From CAZMGV01 sp964621525 [NCBI: uncultured bacterium] (GTDB lineage: Bacteria; JAGRBM01), in contig CAZUMS010000012.1 in assembly GCA_964621525.1 (NCBI GenBank), forward strand, positions 31,543 through 95,542: DNA of 64,000 bases, in the 5' to 3' direction. Shown here piece after piece: positions 60,503 through 64,000 of the stretch (position 1 is the stretch's first letter; the number at the start of each line of letters is the position of its first letter). Under the pieces are notes generated by a model. The model ran no database searches. It was not told where the DNA came from and saw only the letters and a list, made by a program, of their open reading frames with translations. The translations under genes and the position numbers were made by a program.

Positions 60503-60526
60503 CCGCTTGCTGCATCGCCTCCGCCG

Positions 60527-60560
60527 GAACCGGCGATACCTTTCCGGGTATCGCCGGTTC
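60527..60560 (+). terminator. Stable inverted repeat after the SPOR gene
   Basis: GAACCGGCGATACC and GGTATCGCCGGTTC form a perfect 14-base-pair stem with a 6-base loop. There is no T run after it, so it may be a Rho-linked or RNA-stabilising hairpin instead of an intrinsic terminator. Confidence 0.55.
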
Positions 60561-60707
60561 TGCCGTGATGGCGGCTGGAGGATTTAAACCGTTGATATAG
60601 CTCCGGTTTTTCTGACGAAGACCGCCCCTCTCCTGCCGCTTTCCCCAGCCCCCCGGAACGTCTATATGGTGACGTTCCGGCGCGCCCCGGAACCTGAACG
60701 AGACCCC

Positions 60708-62507
<1,800 letters not shown>

Positions 62508-62510
62508 CCC

Positions 62511-63419
62511 ATGAGCGGCGAAACCCCGGAACAGGCGGTAGCGGACCTGCCCGAGCGGCAGCTCCCGGAGACGGCGAAGGCCTATCTCTCGGAGTCCCGC
62601 TGGATCCGGCGCAAGCACCGGAAGATCCTCGCCCCGGCGGTGAGCGGGAAACTCGAGGAACTTGAGCGCACCCTCGAGGAAAAACTCGCGGGCAGCGATC
62701 CGGCCGCCGTGCGCGCGGCACTCCTGCCGCTCGCCGTCTCCGTCGAGAAGGATCTCGTCCACTACCGGCGGTCCCATACGGCCGAACTGCTCGAACTGCT
62801 CGGCGTTGCGTTCCTCCTCGCCATCCTGATCCGGACGTTCGTCGTCCAGGCCTACGTGATCCCCTCGGAGAGCATGGTCCCGACGCTGCTCAAGAAGGAC
62901 TACCTGCTCGTCTGGAAGCCAGCCTACGGCATCAAGATCCCGTTCACCCACAACTGGCTCGCCCGGTGGGGGGCACCGGAACGGTGGGATGTCGTCGTCT
63001 TCGTTCCGCCGCAGGAGCTGTCCAAGGACTACCTGGACCAGGAAGATTTCATCAAACGGGTCGTGGGGCTTCCCGGCGACACGATCGAACTTGTAGACCG
63101 GGTGCTCTACATCAACGGCGAGGCCGTCCATGACGAATGGGCCCACTGGGCGGACGGCCCCTTGAGCGAACACGGGAACTTCGGCCCATTCACCGTGCCC
63201 GACGGTTATTACTTCATGATGGGAGACAACCGGGACCGCTCGCTGGACTCCCGGAGCTGGGGAACGGTGCCCGAAGATGCTCTGATCGGTCCTGCGGCGT
63301 TTATTTACTACTCCTCCGGCAACGAGGACACCTCGACGGGGCCCCTTTCGGTCCTTAAGTCCCTTGTCCGTGCGCCGCTCGATACCCGCTGGCGGCGGAT
63401 CGGCCGGATCATCCGCTGA
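62511..63419 (+). CDS. lepB: Signal peptidase I
   Basis: 302 residues. A cytoplasmic N-terminal region of about 90 residues with a coiled-coil-like charged stretch precedes one membrane helix (about 93-112). The catalytic serine S121 lies in 'IPSESMVPTLL' and the general-base lysine K182 in 'DFIKRVVGLPGD'. 'MMGDNRDRSLDSRSWGTVP' is the conserved box E. It cleaves signal peptides of exported proteins at the outer face of the inner membrane. Only one membrane helix is clear, compared with two in E. coli. Operon with lepA (3-base gap). Confidence 0.95.
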   Translation: MSGETPEQAVADLPERQLPETAKAYLSESRWIRRKHRKILAPAVSGKLEELERTLEEKLAGSDPAAVRAALLPLAVSVEKDLVHYRRSHTAELLELLGVAFLLAILIRTFVVQAYVIPSESMVPTLLKKDYLLVWKPAYGIKIPFTHNWLARWGAPERWDVVVFVPPQELSKDYLDQEDFIKRVVGLPGDTIELVDRVLYINGEAVHDEWAHWADGPLSEHGNFGPFTVPDGYYFMMGDNRDRSLDSRSWGTVPEDALIGPAAFIYYSSGNEDTSTGPLSVLKSLVRAPLDTRWRRIGRIIR

Positions 63420-63432
63420 GAAACCCCGCCCC

Positions 63433-63906
63433 ATGAGCGCCACCTTCACGGATACCGACCGCCGGTGGATGCGCCGGGCGCTCGAGGCCGCCCGCAGGGC
63501 CGGGGCCGCCGGAGAAGTGCCCGTGGGCGCAGTCGTCGTCTCCAGGTCGGGGGAACTCCTCGCCACGGGCCGCAACTTCCGCGAAAGCGCCCACGACCCC
63601 ACGGCCCACGCGGAGCTCGTCGCCGTGCGGCGCGCCTGCCGGAAAACCCGGAACTGGCGGCTCACGGGAGCGACGGTCTACGTGACGCTCGAACCCTGCC
63701 TCATGTGCCTCATGGCGTTGAAGAACGCCCGGGTGTCGCGGGTGGTTTACGGGGCCCCGGACTTAAAGCGCGGGGCGGCCCGCTACGCAGGGCTCAAGGT
63801 CGCCGAGGACGGAAACCTGAACCCCATCAGTTGCGAGGGCGGGCTTGACCGGATCGAGTCCGAGTCGCTACTCAAGGGGTTCTTCCGGGTCCGCCGAAAA
63901 GGCTGA
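63433..63906 (+). CDS. tadA: tRNA-specific adenosine deaminase
   Basis: 157 residues from ATG 63433; the open frame continues upstream inside lepB but is not protein-like. The enzyme converts A34 to inosine in tRNA-Arg(ACG). Zinc-site residues are H59-A-E61 and P88-C89-L-M-C92; 'GEVPVGAVVV' and 'ARVSRVVYGAPDLKRGAA' are typical. Located 13 bases after lepB, 44 bases before a tRNA-Ser gene. Confidence 0.93.
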   Translation: MSATFTDTDRRWMRRALEAARRAGAAGEVPVGAVVVSRSGELLATGRNFRESAHDPTAHAELVAVRRACRKTRNWRLTGATVYVTLEPCLMCLMALKNARVSRVVYGAPDLKRGAARYAGLKVAEDGNLNPISCEGGLDRIESESLLKGFFRVRRKG

Positions 63907-63950
63907 TCCGGCGGCTCCGACAAGCCCGGAGCCGGTGTTCCCCGATCCCC

Positions 63951-64000
63951 GGAGAGGTGGCCGAGTGGCTGAAGGCGCCCGCTTGGAAAGCGTGTATAGG
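63951..64000 (+). tRNA. tRNA-Ser(GGA), 5' part cut by the window end
   Basis: GGAGAGG acceptor strand, TG, then the GCC...GGC D arm with the serine-type GAGTGGCTGAA loop. The anticodon loop TTGGAAA gives anticodon GGA. The anticodon stem CCCGC/GCGTG has one C-T mismatch at its second pair. The variable arm starts at the edge (TATAGG). The 3' half is missing. Confidence 0.9.

Overview
The window is a chromosomal segment from a high-GC, Gram-negative bacterium. Outer-membrane features are plentiful: a TonB-dependent receptor, a FadL-type porin, two further beta-barrel candidates, several lipobox proteins and two SPOR proteins. A Myxococcus-like MglA GTPase, CarD, a probable non-discriminating aspartyl-tRNA synthetase and the overall gene content fit a lineage of the former Deltaproteobacteria (Myxococcota-like or an uncultured relative). 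This placement is an inference, because there is no 16S or ribosomal protein in the window. Coding density is high, many genes overlap by 4 bases, and GTG, TTG and possibly CTG starts are used. I see no insertion sequence, prophage, integrase or CRISPR array.

Layout. Positions 1-315 hold the tail of an M16 peptidase. Positions 326-4841 (minus) form a five-gene overlapping operon: a small protein, a GMC flavo-oxidoreductase, a START/DUF2505-like protein, a CPBP-like membrane protein and a 3beta-HSD-like epimerase. Then come a small beta-barrel protein and SixA (minus), endonuclease IV and a glycosyltransferase (plus). The minus-strand block 8308-12793 is carD, ispD, ispF, a WYL regulator, an OppF/DppF ATPase without a permease, and a DUF192 lipoprotein. 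An SDR, a LapA-like membrane protein and an 893-residue acidic protein follow (13192-17127).

Positions 17359-19139 encode NAD synthetase split into two coupled genes (glutaminase-like and synthetase). A cobalamin riboswitch then leads into a TonB-dependent receptor and a beta-propeller-like lipoprotein, which resemble a BtuB/BtuG cobalamin-capture pair. Positions 22977-33502 carry an MMPL/RND exporter, a geranylgeranyl-reductase-like flavoprotein, a beta-oxidation-type SDR, a two-component pair, a secreted lipase, MreB and a VAT-1-like oxidoreductase. Positions 33541-36540 hold a TPR/beta-barrel protein and three unrecognised genes.

From 36623 on the plus strand, housekeeping genes (valS, birA, coaX, aspS, argS, lepA, lepB, tadA, then tRNA-Ser at the window edge) alternate with cell-envelope and motility-type genes (TPR, SPOR, a repeat-like acidic protein, an extended MglA GTPase).

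The most unusual locus is 47810-57678: a 2194-residue lipoprotein with calcium-loop-like and Ig-like segments, a FadL-family porin overlapping it by 4 bases, and a 655-residue propeller-like lipoprotein 3 bases later. A 449-base leader containing a stable hairpin with a GAAA loop precedes it. I read this as a candidate outer-membrane uptake or surface system without a name I recognise.
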